Below, one piece after another: positions 53,374 through 62,848 of a DNA stretch of 64,000 nt (its first letter is position 1; every line of letters begins with the position of its first letter). The notes beneath the pieces are model-generated. The model searched no databases, was not told the origin of the DNA, and saw only the letters and a list, made by a program, of their open reading frames with translations. The DNA is from Bdellovibrionales bacterium. Its GTDB lineage: Bacteria > Bdellovibrionota > Bdellovibrionia > Bdellovibrionales > UBA1609. A program made the position numbers and the translations under genes. Where the stretch lies: positions 372,001 through 436,000 of the forward strand of contig JADJVA010000020.1 in the NCBI GenBank assembly GCA_016716765.1. Reading direction: 5' to 3'.

Positions 53374-54453
53374 TCAATTTCTTCCGTATTTTCGGCGAAA
53401 GTCCATGAAGTCATCATAAAAGGAATTCGCATCGAGCGCACGATTGTAACGAGGGCGCGGGCCCCTTGGAACATACTCGCCCGCAAATCCAGCCTCATCT
53501 CCCTTAGCTCCTAAAACCAAAGCGGCATAATGAGGTTTGCCATTTTTCAAGAGTGCTAGGGCCGAGCCCGAAGCCCCAGGCATGATGTCCGCATTGTTCA
53601 TTAACACATTGGAGTTGGGCTCAAACTCGCGAGGGGCAGAAACAAGCTCAAAAGGTTCACAGTTTTTGAATGCCCGTCCTCGAACTTTGTCGCCTTGAAA
53701 GGCAACAGTCATACCTGTCTTGGGCAGTTTACTGCGATCTAATTTTTCAAACGCCATGGGCTGAATCTGATGTTTCTGATCAATCGCAATTCCATCAACT
53801 TCCTGAGACACCGGCTTTTTCAGTTTGATAAATGCAACTTCGTCGAGATCACCTGGGATGTCCAGAAACTCAATCGCCTCAATATCGTAAGCACGTCCCT
53901 CATAGGGTTTGTTTGGATCCTTTCTTTGACTGGGAGGAACCCACACTTTAACAAAAAACTTGAATTTATTGACATAATCTTTTGTGAGGCGATTTGTTTT
54001 ATCATCCCAAAATATATGACCAACCGAAATCACCATGTCTTGATCAAGGACCAAATGACCCGTCCCCATACATCCTTCAACCTCAACATATCGACCGTCT
54101 TTTCGAGTCCCGACGTGACAGTCACTTCCCCGATACGAAATCATACCAACACCGTAGAATTGAACATCAACTTCGTTCGGTTCCTCATCAGCCTCCGGAT
54201 AACTGAGAGGGCAACGACTATCACGACCCATGAGGCTCGTTTGTATGATCTGGCCCAGACTCCAAACATCCTTGGCTAAGCCGGGGGCATTGCCGCAGAT
54301 GACATTTCCTTGATCGTCTATAACAAAGGGATCAGAATTTGGTCCGCCCAAGGCCATTGGGATGAGAATCAATACAAAGCCCAATACCCAGAGCCGAAGA
54401 AAGACGAAAATAAGGGGTCGATTTTTTTTCGTAGGAGACGATTTTAAGCCCAT
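53374..54453 (-). CDS. Trypsin-like serine protease, exported
   Basis: A 359-residue protein with a signal or anchor (FVFLRLWVLGFVLILIPMAL). The chymotrypsin-fold triad is visible: His in VISVGHIFWD, Asp in GDLDEVAFIKL, Ser in PGASGSALAL (GxSG type). SLMGRDSRCPLSY and GTRKDGRYVEVEGCMGTG give possible disulphides. It is a paralogue of the protease at 57259-58344 (shared KVWVPPSQRK/RVWVPEQRRK and DANSFYDDFMDFR/DAKEFYKEFVGFR). Both sit in one leftward cluster and may be secreted to degrade protein outside the cell. Confidence 0.85.
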   Translation of the reverse strand: MGLKSSPTKKNRPLIFVFLRLWVLGFVLILIPMALGGPNSDPFVIDDQGNVICGNAPGLAKDVWSLGQIIQTSLMGRDSRCPLSYPEADEEPNEVDVQFYGVGMISYRGSDCHVGTRKDGRYVEVEGCMGTGHLVLDQDMVISVGHIFWDDKTNRLTKDYVNKFKFFVKVWVPPSQRKDPNKPYEGRAYDIEAIEFLDIPGDLDEVAFIKLKKPVSQEVDGIAIDQKHQIQPMAFEKLDRSKLPKTGMTVAFQGDKVRGRAFKNCEPFELVSAPREFEPNSNVLMNNADIMPGASGSALALLKNGKPHYAALVLGAKGDEAGFAGEYVPRGPRPRYNRALDANSFYDDFMDFRRKYGRN

Positions 54454-54476
54454 TTTTATTCACCTTTTCATTTTAA

Positions 54477-54492
54477 CCCCGTAATGACGGGG
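54477..54492 (-). terminator. Short hairpin between two leftward genes
   Basis: CCCCGT, loop AATG, ACGGGG: 6-bp GC-rich stem. On the leftward transcript it is followed by TTAAAATGAAAAGG, not a strong T tract; it lies 53 bases past the Cys/Gly-rich protein's stop, so a weak terminator is possible. Confidence 0.45.
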
Positions 54493-54544
54493 AATGATTG
54501 ATTGGTGAGCTAAAATCGTGCCAAATTTAGGAGGCCTGACTCAC

Positions 54545-56461
54545 TTATTCGCAACCATAAAAGCGCTTCTGTTTGCACATAATACGATAGCGATTACTTA
54601 TTTTCTCAAAAATATTTTCGCTGGCTTTTCCAATCGCTGCCGCGCCAGACTCAGAACCAGAAGGTCCGCGCCCGCTTGAATCCCTCTCTCCACCAGGGAG
54701 ATACCTTTTCAGATCAAATTTTGTAAACGGATTGGCACTTCGTTTGTCCGATTCGCTCGGAGGACCGTTGTACCCCGCTCGAGTTTCAGTGGCCACTGCT
54801 CCCTCTCCAGAACTGTAGCCCCCTCCTCCTCCGAGACCCTTCAATACATCAGTGTCGTAGCCGGGCCCCTGCCCCTGGCCCCCTCCTCCGCCTGCGAGGG
54901 GAGATCCGCCGCCACCTTGCCCACCCGAAAAACCGCCCCCATTGTTAGGAATTTGATTCGCTCTCGCGGCCTCCCCTGTGCCATCACCGAATTGAGGACC
55001 TTGCTGTTGAGCCGATAGGTCCGTCACATTCAGGTCGCTCCCATCCACACTTCTCACCCCAAAGTCTGGCCCCCGAAAACCGCCTGTCGTTCCAGATGAA
55101 TTCGAGTTGCCCGTATTCAATCCCGCACAAAGCGGGTCAGAAGCTGCTGCCGGCCCTCGACAATTCACACAAATAGGATTTGAGGCGTTGACCGGATCAT
55201 TGCAGTCTCCGTTAAATACAGGCTGCGGATCAATATTGGGGTATTCTTCCTGGGCCGAGGCAGCGTCTGAACAAAGATTAGCGAAACCACTCGCGGCTGC
55301 AGATTGGGCAGCTTGCCCTCCCATCTGAGCAACATTAGCATTAAAAGCTTGGCAAGACCCCATCACCGCACCCCCGAGGGCCATGGCCGAGCGATATTCA
55401 CTGACGAGACTGGTGTTGCATCTTTGGCCGCTTCCGCCATTGGCCTTCCAGGTCTTTTCGAGTTGATCACAAGCACTTATGACTTTTCGATATTTGTTTG
55501 AAAGCTCCTCGCAATTGCTTTCGCAGGTGCTCTTATCCGAATAACATTTGGCTCCCAAAGCCGTGTTGGCTGCGGCTCCGCCAATGGCCAGAATCTTCAT
55601 TAGCTCGCAACTTTTTTTAATTCCAGCCGTATCAGCTTTTCCGTCTGATCCGGTACTGGCTGTGCCTTGCATCGCGAACATACTCATGGCACCCATCGCT
55701 ATTGAACCCACCGCAGTGATCGTTCCAGCGCTGGGACCGCTCAGGCCTGTCACACACTGTACGGGATCGTTGCAACAAATGCTCGCCTGCTTCTTTGCGA
55801 GACTGCAGTATTCTCTATCGGCCTCAATTTCGGATCGCTGAGGAAACCCCCAGGGGGCACCTGAGGCAGAGTCTCCAGAGGAGCTACTCGTCCCAGTTGA
55901 GGTCTGATTGCTTTGTTGCGCCTCTTGGGACTCGCCCCGGTCACCACTCTGGCCACTTGCAGGCGAAGCCTCCTCTGACTCACTCGCGTAGGTGCCCTCC
56001 TGACTTTGACCCTTGGGAGGCTTTCCAGTTTGGCTCCGAGTTCCCGAATTTCCACCACCGGTCTCACTCGCCCTCCTCGATGCATCATCACAGTCCATCT
56101 CACACGCGCCTCCGTCTTGGGGCACAGTCTTTTCGCGGCTCGTGCTGCCGCTCCCATTGCTACTGCCCGCAAGTAGATTTCGGTCGATAGGTTCTGGAAA
56201 AATAGCTCTCTCCCAATTGGGATTTCGTCCCTGAGCAAATTCGGAATAAACAAACTGTTTAGAAAAATTCAAATTTGCTTGAGTGAGTTTAAATACGGGA
56301 CGAAATTTTCCATTACTTCCGATAAATCCACAGTGGCCGTTGTAAGGGACGAACTCCACGGGACAGGAAAGCGCGGCTCCCGATCTCTGCTGAAAGAGCA
56401 GAAGACACGCGAATATCAAAACAGCTTCAATTCCAAGCCGCGCAGTTCTCCTGAGAGGCAT
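54545..56461 (-). CDS. Secreted Cys- and Gly-rich protein of unknown function
   Basis: About 638 residues from the ATG at 56461 (a longer form from 56536 is possible; neither has a clear ribosome site). The signal is IEAVLIFACLLLFQQRSGAALS. A small N-terminal domain (SCPVEFVPYNGHCGFIG) is followed by a Ser/Gly-rich linker, a Cys-rich helical domain (~225-440, with YCSLAKKQASICCNDPVQC, SKSTCESNCEELSNK in pieces), then a long Gly-rich stretch (GGGFSGGQGGGG, GLGGGGGYSSG) and a C-terminal IMCKQKRFYGCE. The cysteine count indicates many disulphides. No family is recognised; it lies between two exported trypsin-like proteases and may be a substrate, scaffold or adhesin. Confidence 0.75.
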   Translation of the reverse strand: MPLRRTARLGIEAVLIFACLLLFQQRSGAALSCPVEFVPYNGHCGFIGSNGKFRPVFKLTQANLNFSKQFVYSEFAQGRNPNWERAIFPEPIDRNLLAGSSNGSGSTSREKTVPQDGGACEMDCDDASRRASETGGGNSGTRSQTGKPPKGQSQEGTYASESEEASPASGQSGDRGESQEAQQSNQTSTGTSSSSGDSASGAPWGFPQRSEIEADREYCSLAKKQASICCNDPVQCVTGLSGPSAGTITAVGSIAMGAMSMFAMQGTASTGSDGKADTAGIKKSCELMKILAIGGAAANTALGAKCYSDKSTCESNCEELSNKYRKVISACDQLEKTWKANGGSGQRCNTSLVSEYRSAMALGGAVMGSCQAFNANVAQMGGQAAQSAAASGFANLCSDAASAQEEYPNIDPQPVFNGDCNDPVNASNPICVNCRGPAAASDPLCAGLNTGNSNSSGTTGGFRGPDFGVRSVDGSDLNVTDLSAQQQGPQFGDGTGEAARANQIPNNGGGFSGGQGGGGSPLAGGGGGQGQGPGYDTDVLKGLGGGGGYSSGEGAVATETRAGYNGPPSESDKRSANPFTKFDLKRYLPGGERDSSGRGPSGSESGAAAIGKASENIFEKISNRYRIMCKQKRFYGCE

Positions 56462-56612
56462 CGAAATACAATTTATCAAAAATTTTATCCTCACAACGAC
56501 TTCTCGGCCTCTCAAGAAAAACGAGAGTGGCCACAAGTACTTATCGTCAAGAGGAGGGTATCACTTTAGGACAAATGACCAGGTTCTGACTCTTTCAAAA
56601 TAAAACTGAATC

Positions 56613-57185
56613 TCAGGGCTGATCACTAACCAGATCATATTTCAGCTTACAGCTCACTGGCTTCGTCATTACGGATGTTCCTAGCTTCGAAAGAAAAAAT
56701 GAGAGAGAACCCTTAAACTCTGCCTCATACGTAGACCCTGCCGTTTTAGAGACTCTCAATGTCTTAGGTTGGGCGTAAAGTTTCACCCATCGGGGGGCTG
56801 CCGCTCCGTCACCCTGTTTTGAAACAAAGAGAGTGTAAACGCCGCTTTTGAAATCCCTTATCACGACAAGATGAGCACTCTCTTTCATTGTACCAGCGAC
56901 CTCATCGTATTCGCCATGCAGACGCTCAGCCATTTGATCCACGGTAATAACCAAATCGAATTCGTACCCAGGGCCTGCGCTGTTTTCCGCCAAATTGGAG
57001 ACCGGTATAAAGCCCTCGAAGATCAGCCCGTCTTTTGAAGAACATGCCAGGTTGTCAGTTTTTCCACCTGCCAGCGCAATTGCGTAAATTCCAAGAAATA
57101 AAAAAAAGAACAAAAATGTGGATCTGATTAATGTCATAATCATAAAATTCATCATGTAAAGGGCATGAAGGAAGTTAAAACTCAC
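56613..57185 (-). CDS. Exported protein of unknown function
   Basis: A 190-residue protein with a signal sequence (LFFFLFLGIYAIALAGG). The mature body is beta-rich (GYEFDLVITVDQMAERL, HLVVIRDFKSGVYTLFVS, GSTYEAEFKGSLSFFLSK) and has two cysteines (NLACSSKD, PVSCKLKYD). No family recognised. It lies between the two proteases in a leftward cluster; 73 bases separate it from the protease upstream. The true start may be an internal ATG around residue 12 or 15. Confidence 0.65.
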   Translation of the reverse strand: MSFNFLHALYMMNFMIMTLIRSTFLFFFLFLGIYAIALAGGKTDNLACSSKDGLIFEGFIPVSNLAENSAGPGYEFDLVITVDQMAERLHGEYDEVAGTMKESAHLVVIRDFKSGVYTLFVSKQGDGAAAPRWVKLYAQPKTLRVSKTAGSTYEAEFKGSLSFFLSKLGTSVMTKPVSCKLKYDLVSDQP

Positions 57186-57258
57186 TGAATAATCGCTCCC
57201 TTCAAATTTGTAAAGGCCTCATTTTTCGAGTTTTCACAACTCGCCAATATTCTCATTC

Positions 57259-58344
57259 TCAGATTCTGGAGCGCAGCGGAATCACTTGAGAGCTCTTACA
57301 CAATTCATCCCCCGCAGTATCCGATGACTGCCTAAATCCCACAAATTCTTTATAAAACTCCTTTGCATCAATGGCATAATTAAATTGATATCTTCCATCA
57401 AAATTTACTTTGGGAGCATCTGCAAATTCCCCCCCAAGGATCGCCGCCAAATGTGGCTTCCCATTTTCATCAAGAAGGGCGATGGACGAACCCGATGATC
57501 GCGCCATAAAGTCACCATTGGTGATCAGAAGGCCGCGCCGCCTTTCAGATGAAAGAAAACTGGGGGAAATATCCGGAGTCTGATCAAAAAGTGAAAAGGG
57601 CTTGCAGTTCTTTTGGGCCACCCACTTTTTGTCCCTATGAAACCCGACAGTCATGGCAACATTAGGAAAACTCTCCCTGGCACGCCCGTCGAATGCCAGA
57701 GGCTCAATCCAATGTTGAGGGTCCACGGGAATGCCATCGACGACCTCTGAGACTCGCTCAGACAGCTGGAGAAATGCAAAATCATGGTGATGGCCGATAG
57801 TGGCAGTTTTCGCACCAAAACAAATCCTTTTGATTCCAAAAGATCGGAATTCATAGGGCCGATCAAGAGATTTTCTCCTTTGCTCGGGAACCCACACTCT
57901 TACGTAAAATTTATATTTTTTCCAATTACCATGATCGCTGGTTCCCCTTTTGCGAAAATTATGAGCGGCAGTGACCACCAGGTCTCTGCTGCCAACCAAA
58001 TGGCCGGTCCCCTTATTATAATGATTATCGGTCGGTGCGGATGTGTTGGAACTCGGAGGATAAAAGGCACCAACCCCATAAAAGGCCTTTTCGACAGCTG
58101 TCGCCTGAGACCCATAAGAAAGTCGGCAACGATCATCAGACCCCATAATGGCCGTTTGAATAAATCGACCCTCTGAGTCCGATTCGTCCACTTCTCCCAT
58201 TTCTCCCATTTCTCCGATTTCGTCCATTTCTCCGCCGAAGGCAGTGGAAAATCCGACTGCTATTAGGCCAAGAACCACAATTAACCAGACAGAATTTCTC
58301 GATTTCCGGCACCAATTCCAAATTGAATAGCAATCTTGATTCAA
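57259..58344 (-). CDS. Trypsin-like serine protease, exported (paralogue)
   Basis: A 361-residue protease. Signal NSVWLIVVLGLIAVGFSTAFGG (in pieces: LIVVLGLIAVGF). The triad is His in VVTAAHNF, Asp in GHHHDFAFLQL, Ser in ARSSGSSIAL. An N-terminal acidic repeat (GEMDEIGEMGEMGE) comes from a codon repeat. It shares order and several blocks with the protease at 53374 (IMGSDDRCRLSYG versus LMGRDSRCPLSYP), so the two arose by duplication with two secreted-protein genes between. The C-terminal ~25 residues differ. No ribosome site is clear before the ATG; a 6-bp repeat lies just upstream. Confidence 0.85.
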   Translation of the reverse strand: MNQDCYSIWNWCRKSRNSVWLIVVLGLIAVGFSTAFGGEMDEIGEMGEMGEVDESDSEGRFIQTAIMGSDDRCRLSYGSQATAVEKAFYGVGAFYPPSSNTSAPTDNHYNKGTGHLVGSRDLVVTAAHNFRKRGTSDHGNWKKYKFYVRVWVPEQRRKSLDRPYEFRSFGIKRICFGAKTATIGHHHDFAFLQLSERVSEVVDGIPVDPQHWIEPLAFDGRARESFPNVAMTVGFHRDKKWVAQKNCKPFSLFDQTPDISPSFLSSERRRGLLITNGDFMARSSGSSIALLDENGKPHLAAILGGEFADAPKVNFDGRYQFNYAIDAKEFYKEFVGFRQSSDTAGDELCKSSQVIPLRSRI

Positions 58345-58369
58345 TGATCTTCCCCTTCAATGCAATTCA

Positions 58370-58405
58370 GACAAAGACAAAGCCAAAGACAAAGACAAAG
58401 ACAAG
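58370..58405. repeat. Tandem repeat, 6 bp x 6
   Basis: GACAAA repeated six times with two changed bases (GCCAAA in the third, GACAAG in the last), 26 bases upstream of the protease start. The rest of 58345-58639 shows no gene and no strong promoter. Confidence 0.8.
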
Positions 58406-58639
58406 CTCGAACAAACTCAGACAAACTCAAACCAGAGTTTTGCTGGTTTGCTACATTTATGCCAACCCCTGCTGAAAGAATCTCTCTCCCCGCCTTCAGA
58501 ACAACGGAAAAATTGTTGACGGAATTGCAATAATAACAAAAAGGTCTCGATCCCTCAGCGCCCATTTTTCTAGCAAAGTGATTGTTCTTTTTACAGATTT
58601 GAATTAGCCTGCTCGATCGGAGTCAATTGGATTTTTTTA

Positions 58640-61600
58640 ATGAGTGAGACCAGGAGACGGGGTAGTATCTTGAGAAGTAACCAAAATCATTCGATGAAGT
58701 TTCAGAAACCGCCTCATTCAAAGGGACTTCCACCTGAATTGAACGGTCTGACAGTTAAATTGCTCAGTGAAATGTCCAGCAATGAGCTCAAGAAATTGAT
58801 TGGAGAGGATCAGTTTCTTGCCTCTACCCAAATTATCGAAGGCCTATTTTCGGATTATGATACTCTTTTTGATGATCCTCTCTTCACAAATGACCTGAGA
58901 AAGTCCTGTTATTGCCTCGGAAAGCAAACGCCCTCCTCTCCTGACTATTTTTGGACCTTATTTGATCGAGCCAATGCCGAGATATCGAGCTTAGACATCT
59001 CAAAAACAGGGATCATTCAGTGTGAGAACATCGATTCGATCACGGCCTTGGTTTTTCTTTATTACGTGATCCTAAATAAGGGTTCCTTTGATGAAAAGTC
59101 CGACAGAATTGAAAGAATGAGGAGGGTTCTCAGGCAACTCTTCCTCCCTTCGCCAGATGTGAAGACTGATTTGAATGCAATTCTGAATACGGATTTGAAT
59201 ACGGATTTGAATAAAAAGATAAGCACAGGTGTCCCTGTGCAACTGAGCCGTGTGATTCTCCAGTCAAGTAAATGGCTTTCAGAGAAAAAAAACACGCTGT
59301 CTGGCCTTGGCTCATCACCCATCATTGACTCTTTTGACATGGCTTCTTTGGCAGTGACTCACCATGGTCATAATAAGCCGCGAATTGCTGCTTTCAAGAG
59401 TCAAAAACTCATGAAAGCCATTCTCTTCGAATTTTCTGATGGCAGTGTTTTCTCTCTGGCAAGCCTTTTTTACAGCCCCTACATTTGGCTCATGGAGAAA
59501 GAAGGACCTCTGCGAATTCTTTTGGAAAATCTGCCCGAGGCAGGTAAGTATGATTGGGGAGAGCACCTGGCTTCGTCCGCATGGCACGAACTTCCACATT
59601 TGGTTTGCGGATTGATAGGAATCTACTTGCCGATCCTGAAAAATCAATTGGATAACAAGGCACTGAAGGTTTCTCTCTGTCACTTCAATCCCAACTTTTA
59701 TGACCCCTCTAGGTCCATCGAGATTGAGCAGATTGACTTTCGAGAAATCGATATCAAATGGAAGCTCACCTGTCGTTCTTCAGAATCGCAAAATCAAAAT
59801 GAGATGATCCTCCTTGGCAGCCTCAATCCGAAGTTTCAAGAATACAGGGAGCTGTCGACAAGAGCAGGACTTGATGTGAACGCGAGGCGATTGTCCTTTT
59901 ACAATTTAGGCCCGACCCTCAGTGCTGTTGATCTTTCATTGCACGACCACCATGTGTGGCTCCCAACCAAGTCGACTGATGAGTCCCTGAGATCTGGTGA
60001 ATTGAGTATTCGTTTGGGTCAAGAATTTGACTATTTGGCTTTTAGCGAAAGTTTAAAAAGGCAAGACATCAGGCTTGAATTTGATTTTAGCGAAGTGTTT
60101 ATCAGTAAGAAAGACAGAATCCAGGCCTATTTTGATGAGGAAGCGCCAAGCGCCGCAAGGGTCTGTTTTGTGTCGAAAGATGATGAGGGCGAGGATTTTC
60201 CTTTAACAGGTCGGTTTATGCCACTCGTGCAAATTTTGGCGGGCCTTCGAGACGGAATTTCTGGTTTTTTAGGTACAAGTTCGACGGATTTAGCCAGTCG
60301 CAATCGATTTACCCGATCAAGTGAGTTGAAATTATACAAGCATTCGGGATTTTTCCTTTTTCTTATTCTTGAGTATGCTCAATTTTTGGCTCATCGAACA
60401 GAAGATCCCGCCCCTGAAAACAAATCTAATGATAAGAAACTCTTTATCAAACAACTCACTGCAAAGCTGGAAGCCGTCGGTTTAAAAATATTGGGCATTG
60501 CAAACGCCAGCGAGACCGGAAGACTTCAACTGGCAGATTTGGCCGGTCAAAAGTTTATTCGAAAATTAAAATCAACAGTCTCTGAACTTGTTGACGAGAG
60601 CTCTTTTGTCGTCACTCGTGTGAGAAATGGAAAAGTTTTTATTGTCGATTACAGTCAGAGTTTATTTCAGTTTTTGGGTGTTTACGCAGATCAAATTTCC
60701 TCTCATTATCAAGGAAAGACTTTTGATCGCAGTAATTTCAAGGCTTTTAAGACCGAAGTCATATGGTGTAAGTCCGATCCCAAAATCCCCACTTCTGACG
60801 AAGCGGAGTGGTCCTCTTTTATGCAGGATGGTTCCATCTTAAGCGTCAACATTTTAAAAGAAGATGGACCCGTTGATCGACTTCCTTTCTTCGCAGCGAA
60901 TCCACAGGCCTGCTTTATTTCAGGCGTTCTGGTTGAAACCTTGTCACCTGAAGATCTCCAGACAAAATTTGAAATGCTTGAAAACAAAAATAACATCGAT
61001 TGGTTCGAATTGAATCCGCAGGTTTATTTTAAGGGAGAGGAAGTTCCCCGAGACAAAATGGTGAACTTTCTCCGCGATCCTGTGGTGGCCTATAAGGGTC
61101 GCTACTATTATATTCCCCGAAAACAAATACCGAGCCTCAAGTGGCTCAATTATTTCTGGAATAAACTCTCTAATCAATCAGAAACCATTGGCTTTTCAAG
61201 AGGAGAGGGCGGAAACGTAAAATTTCAGAAATCAGAGATTCTCAATATGTTGGCCTTAAAACGAGCGGGAGTTCCCATTGAGGGAGGACCTCGGTGGCAA
61301 CAAATCTGCGCTGAGTACGATCGTTTAGGCACTCACTCCGAATCGGACAATTTGGGAACTCAAAATATCCTCAAGAAGAATCTTCTGACAGAGCTCAAGC
61401 CCTTCCAAAAAGATGGCGTCCAATGGATGCTCCAACTGTATAAGCTGGGGCTCGGCGGCATTTTGGCTGACGACATGGGACTCGGAAAAACAGTTCAGAC
61501 TATCGCTTTCTTTTCACTTTTGCGCGAACAGGGTCAGCTTGGCCAAGCTCTGATCGTGGTGCCCACTTCTCTCGTGCACAATTGGCACGAAGAATTTGAG

Positions 61601-62848
61601 AGATTCTCTCCTAAAACCCGAGTCGAAATATTTGATTCGCGAAAAATCGACCAGTATCACAAAGAGTGGTCAGGTTCTGGTTCTGGATCGCGAACAGCGA
61701 AAAAGAAGTCAGTGCAAGAGCGAGTTGTTATCTGTACTTATGGTTTGTTGACCGATCAAATCGATTTTTTTAATAAGTTTAAATGGTCGATTGGAATTTT
61801 CGATGAGGCACAAAATCTAAAAAACATCAATGCAAAGAGAACAGCGGCTTCTCGGCAATTGATCGCCGAACACAAATTTTGCCTGACGGGAACGCCGATG
61901 GAAAATCACCTTGGCGAGTTTTTTAGTCTCATGGATTTGTGTGTCCCTGGAGCCCTGGGGTCCTACGCCGATTACAGCAAACGATACGGATCACTTAAAA
62001 AAGCAGAAATTAGCACAGAAGATATCGACTTTTTGAGAATGAAGATCAAACCTTTGGTCTTAAGAAGAACGAAGGAATTGGTGCTCAATGAGTTGCCCGA
62101 AAAGGTCGAAACTGTCATCCACATGGATTTCGATGCAAAACAGGAAAAGATCTATAAAGACATCGCCGTTTCATGGAACGACCGAATCAGAGAGCTCATC
62201 GACAGCGATGGGCTCCCAAAAAGTCAGCTCCAGATGCTGACGGCCCTGCTCCGCCTTCGCCAGGTTTGCTCTTTTCCTCAAACGGTGCCGAACGTGAAGT
62301 ATCAGCAGGATCCTCCCAAATTAAAAGCTTTGATCGCCAACGTATCCGAGCTTATCGAAAACGGTCACAGCGTGGTTGTTTTTACGAATTTTGTGACAAC
62401 ACTGGAATTGATCAAGAAGCGCTTTGATATCGAAGGCCTACCGGCCTTGAGTTTTTCTGGAAAAGATGGAGCGAACAAAAGAAGAGAGATTCTCGCAAAA
62501 TTTAACGAGTCCACCCAAGCCCAGATTTTAATGATGACGCTCAAGACGGGTGGAGTTGGCTTGAACTTGACCAAGGCAAACTATGTGTTTCATCTGGAGC
62601 CATGGTGGAATCCAGCGGCTGAAAATCAAGCCTCTGATCGTGTGCATCGAATTGGTCAGACGAGGTCGGTGCAGATTTACCGCTACATCATGAGAAACTC
62701 AGTGGAAGAAAAAATTCAGGAGCTAAAGAAAATTAAATCCAGTGCTTTTGCTGCGATGTTTTCAGAATCAGAGCGAGAGCTTTCAGAACAGAATACACTC
62801 TCAGGATCAAGTCTCTCTCGAGAGGACTTTGAGATGCTTTTGAGCTAG
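58640..62848 (+). CDS. SNF2-family helicase/ATPase, 1402 residues
   Basis: The C-terminal ~480 residues are a complete SNF2 motor: Walker A region DDMGLGKTVQT near residue 944, VVPTSLVHNW, DEAQNLKN (DEAQ box), TGTPMENH, LKTGGVGLNLT, and the Arg-finger DRVHRIGQTR. The ~900-residue N-terminal part is much longer than usual. It has no obvious SWIM zinc motif and I do not recognise a domain there. A small codon repeat (LNTDLNTDLN, ~180) occurs. Bacterial SNF2 proteins remodel protein-DNA or RNA-polymerase complexes, and some serve phage defence. The start could be 58640 or the ATG at 58694 (MKFQKPP). It converges with the next gene with 42 bases of overlap. Confidence 0.92.
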   Translation: MSETRRRGSILRSNQNHSMKFQKPPHSKGLPPELNGLTVKLLSEMSSNELKKLIGEDQFLASTQIIEGLFSDYDTLFDDPLFTNDLRKSCYCLGKQTPSSPDYFWTLFDRANAEISSLDISKTGIIQCENIDSITALVFLYYVILNKGSFDEKSDRIERMRRVLRQLFLPSPDVKTDLNAILNTDLNTDLNKKISTGVPVQLSRVILQSSKWLSEKKNTLSGLGSSPIIDSFDMASLAVTHHGHNKPRIAAFKSQKLMKAILFEFSDGSVFSLASLFYSPYIWLMEKEGPLRILLENLPEAGKYDWGEHLASSAWHELPHLVCGLIGIYLPILKNQLDNKALKVSLCHFNPNFYDPSRSIEIEQIDFREIDIKWKLTCRSSESQNQNEMILLGSLNPKFQEYRELSTRAGLDVNARRLSFYNLGPTLSAVDLSLHDHHVWLPTKSTDESLRSGELSIRLGQEFDYLAFSESLKRQDIRLEFDFSEVFISKKDRIQAYFDEEAPSAARVCFVSKDDEGEDFPLTGRFMPLVQILAGLRDGISGFLGTSSTDLASRNRFTRSSELKLYKHSGFFLFLILEYAQFLAHRTEDPAPENKSNDKKLFIKQLTAKLEAVGLKILGIANASETGRLQLADLAGQKFIRKLKSTVSELVDESSFVVTRVRNGKVFIVDYSQSLFQFLGVYADQISSHYQGKTFDRSNFKAFKTEVIWCKSDPKIPTSDEAEWSSFMQDGSILSVNILKEDGPVDRLPFFAANPQACFISGVLVETLSPEDLQTKFEMLENKNNIDWFELNPQVYFKGEEVPRDKMVNFLRDPVVAYKGRYYYIPRKQIPSLKWLNYFWNKLSNQSETIGFSRGEGGNVKFQKSEILNMLALKRAGVPIEGGPRWQQICAEYDRLGTHSESDNLGTQNILKKNLLTELKPFQKDGVQWMLQLYKLGLGGILADDMGLGKTVQTIAFFSLLREQGQLGQALIVVPTSLVHNWHEEFERFSPKTRVEIFDSRKIDQYHKEWSGSGSGSRTAKKKSVQERVVICTYGLLTDQIDFFNKFKWSIGIFDEAQNLKNINAKRTAASRQLIAEHKFCLTGTPMENHLGEFFSLMDLCVPGALGSYADYSKRYGSLKKAEISTEDIDFLRMKIKPLVLRRTKELVLNELPEKVETVIHMDFDAKQEKIYKDIAVSWNDRIRELIDSDGLPKSQLQMLTALLRLRQVCSFPQTVPNVKYQQDPPKLKALIANVSELIENGHSVVVFTNFVTTLELIKKRFDIEGLPALSFSGKDGANKRREILAKFNESTQAQILMMTLKTGGVGLNLTKANYVFHLEPWWNPAAENQASDRVHRIGQTRSVQIYRYIMRNSVEEKIQELKKIKSSAFAAMFSESERELSEQNTLSGSSLSREDFEMLLS

